Assembly: GCA_021621525.1 (NCBI GenBank)
Contig: JAJVUU010000069.1
Location: 1-8,838, forward strand
Reading direction: 5' to 3'
Length of the DNA stretch: 8,838 nucleotides
Source: Caryophanales bacterium
GTDB taxonomy: Bacteria > Bacillota_I > Bacilli_A > RFN20 > CAG-288
Below the pieces are notes generated by a model. That model had not been told where the DNA came from. It worked only from the letters and a program-made list of their open reading frames with translations, and searched no databases. Shown piece by piece: positions 8,255 through 8,838 of this stretch; position 1 is the first letter of the stretch, and each line of letters begins with the position of its first letter. The translations under genes were made by a program, and so were the position numbers.

Positions 8255-8258
8255 GAGG
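8253..8258 (+). promoter_or_regulatory. Ribosome binding site of the yqeY-type gene
   Basis: AGGAGG overlaps the last two bases of the mreB-like stop codon and is eight bases before the ATG at 8267. It indicates a shared transcript and coupled translation. Confidence 0.85.
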
Positions 8259-8266
8259 AAAACATC

Positions 8267-8701
8267 ATGGTTACATTATTGGAATTGAAGAAGGCAAAAA
8301 TGGTTGCCTTGAAAAACAAGGACGTCAATGCCCAAAACGTCTTAGGCGTCACCATCGCCTATTATCAGAAGGCTGAATCTGATAAAAGAGTCAAGAATCA
8401 AGAGATGACCGATGCCGACATGGTCTCCGTGCTGAACAAGGTCATCAAAGAGTTGGAAGACGAAAAGAAGATGTATGAATCCGCCAACCACCTGGAAGAA
8501 GCCAAGAACGACGAGGCTCAGATTGCCATCATCAAAGCCTATCTTCCGAAGATGATGTCCGAAGAAGAAATCAAAGACATCATTTCCAAACTGGAAGACA
8601 AGTCCATCAAAAACATCATGACGACATTCAAAAAGGATTACGCTGGCAAGGCTGACATGGCTGCCGTCAGCAAAATCGCCAAAGAATTCCAAGGCAAATA
8701 A
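8267..8701 (+). CDS. yqeY: GatB/YqeY domain protein
   Basis: The 144-residue protein is a typical stand-alone GatB/YqeY-domain protein, close to the usual length of about 148. The domain is related to the tRNA-binding tail of the amidotransferase subunit GatB. The role of free YqeY is not settled, though it may bind tRNA. Visible family segments are the N-terminal helix MVTLLELKKAKMVALKNKD, the VLNKVIKELEDEKKMYESA helix, the IAIIKAYLPKMMSEEEI core, and a C-terminal AGKADMAAVSKIAKEF that matches the family's GKADGGKVNKIVKE-like end. It is very rich in Lys, Glu and Asp and has no membrane segment, so it is cytoplasmic. It is the second gene of the mreB-like transcript, 12 bases after it, and is followed by a terminator. 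Confidence 0.9.
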   Translation: MVTLLELKKAKMVALKNKDVNAQNVLGVTIAYYQKAESDKRVKNQEMTDADMVSVLNKVIKELEDEKKMYESANHLEEAKNDEAQIAIIKAYLPKMMSEEEIKDIISKLEDKSIKNIMTTFKKDYAGKADMAAVSKIAKEFQGK

Positions 8702-8768
8702 AAAAGAAGGACTGACAGCAGATGAACCAAAAGTATGCTGAATTTCAATCACCCTGCCTGAAACGAAA

Positions 8769-8825
8769 AAATCACTTGACACAGGAAGCCTTGTGGGCGA
8801 CCATGGTCAGGTGATTTCTTTTTTT
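8769..8825 (+). terminator. Terminator of the mreB-like/yqeY operon
   Basis: AAATCAC-T-TGAC (8769-8780) pairs with GTCA-G-GTGATTT (8806-8817) through one G-U wobble. The 25-base loop contains a smaller ACAGG/CTTGT hairpin, and a T tract follows (8819-8825). This is a strong rho-independent terminator 68 bases after the yqeY stop. Confidence 0.8.
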
Positions 8826-8838
8826 GACTGCTTTATCT

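Noticed and set aside
8702..8838. T-box, preQ1 or other known riboswitch after yqeY
   Set aside because: I found no T-box sequence or conserved aptamer core. Only the terminator and its alternative arm are supported.

Overview
The window holds seven complete protein genes and no RNA gene, mobile element, CRISPR array or long empty stretch. It looks like chromosome from a Gram-positive low-to-mid GC bacterium (Firmicutes/Bacillota). The reasons are strong AAGGAG/AGGAGG ribosome sites, U-tailed hairpin terminators, a MarR-controlled fused ABC exporter, and a stand-alone GatB/YqeY protein beside an MreB-family gene. An Erysipelotrichia-like lineage would fit, but that is a guess from gene style and was not tested.

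Layout, left to right. (1) 62-1897 (+): the ribosome-associated GTPase TypA/BipA, with a -10 box and ribosome site at the window edge and a terminator just after its stop. (2) 1956-2001: a long perfect hairpin with A and U tracts on its two sides. It can terminate transcription from both directions, between typA and the convergent block that follows. (3) 2004-2228 (-): a 74-residue two-helix membrane protein of unknown function with its own ribosome site and a possible promoter. (4) 2452-7134 (-): a three-gene efflux block, transcribed marR-type regulator, then a 935-residue fused ATPase/FtsX-type ABC transporter, then a MATE-family transporter. The regulator and ABC genes overlap by 13 bases. 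A near-consensus promoter precedes the regulator, and a perfect 12-base palindrome lies just after the expected transcription start, so the block is probably autoregulated. (5) 7271-8701 (+): divergent from the efflux block, a diverged MreB/actin-like gene followed 12 bases later by a GatB/YqeY gene, ending in a strong terminator near the right edge.

The core genes are ordinary housekeeping and drug-resistance types. The most unusual item is the MreB-like protein. It keeps the overall MreB fold signatures and the first phosphate loop, but the phosphate-2 Asp is His, and the usual MreB catalytic Glu region reads Gln-Ala-x-Leu-Ser as in eukaryotic actin. Its start codon also lies just after a small hairpin that may bring a distant Shine-Dalgarno sequence into range. 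The regulatory region it shares with the MarR-type gene (7142-7270) is the most information-dense non-coding part of the window.
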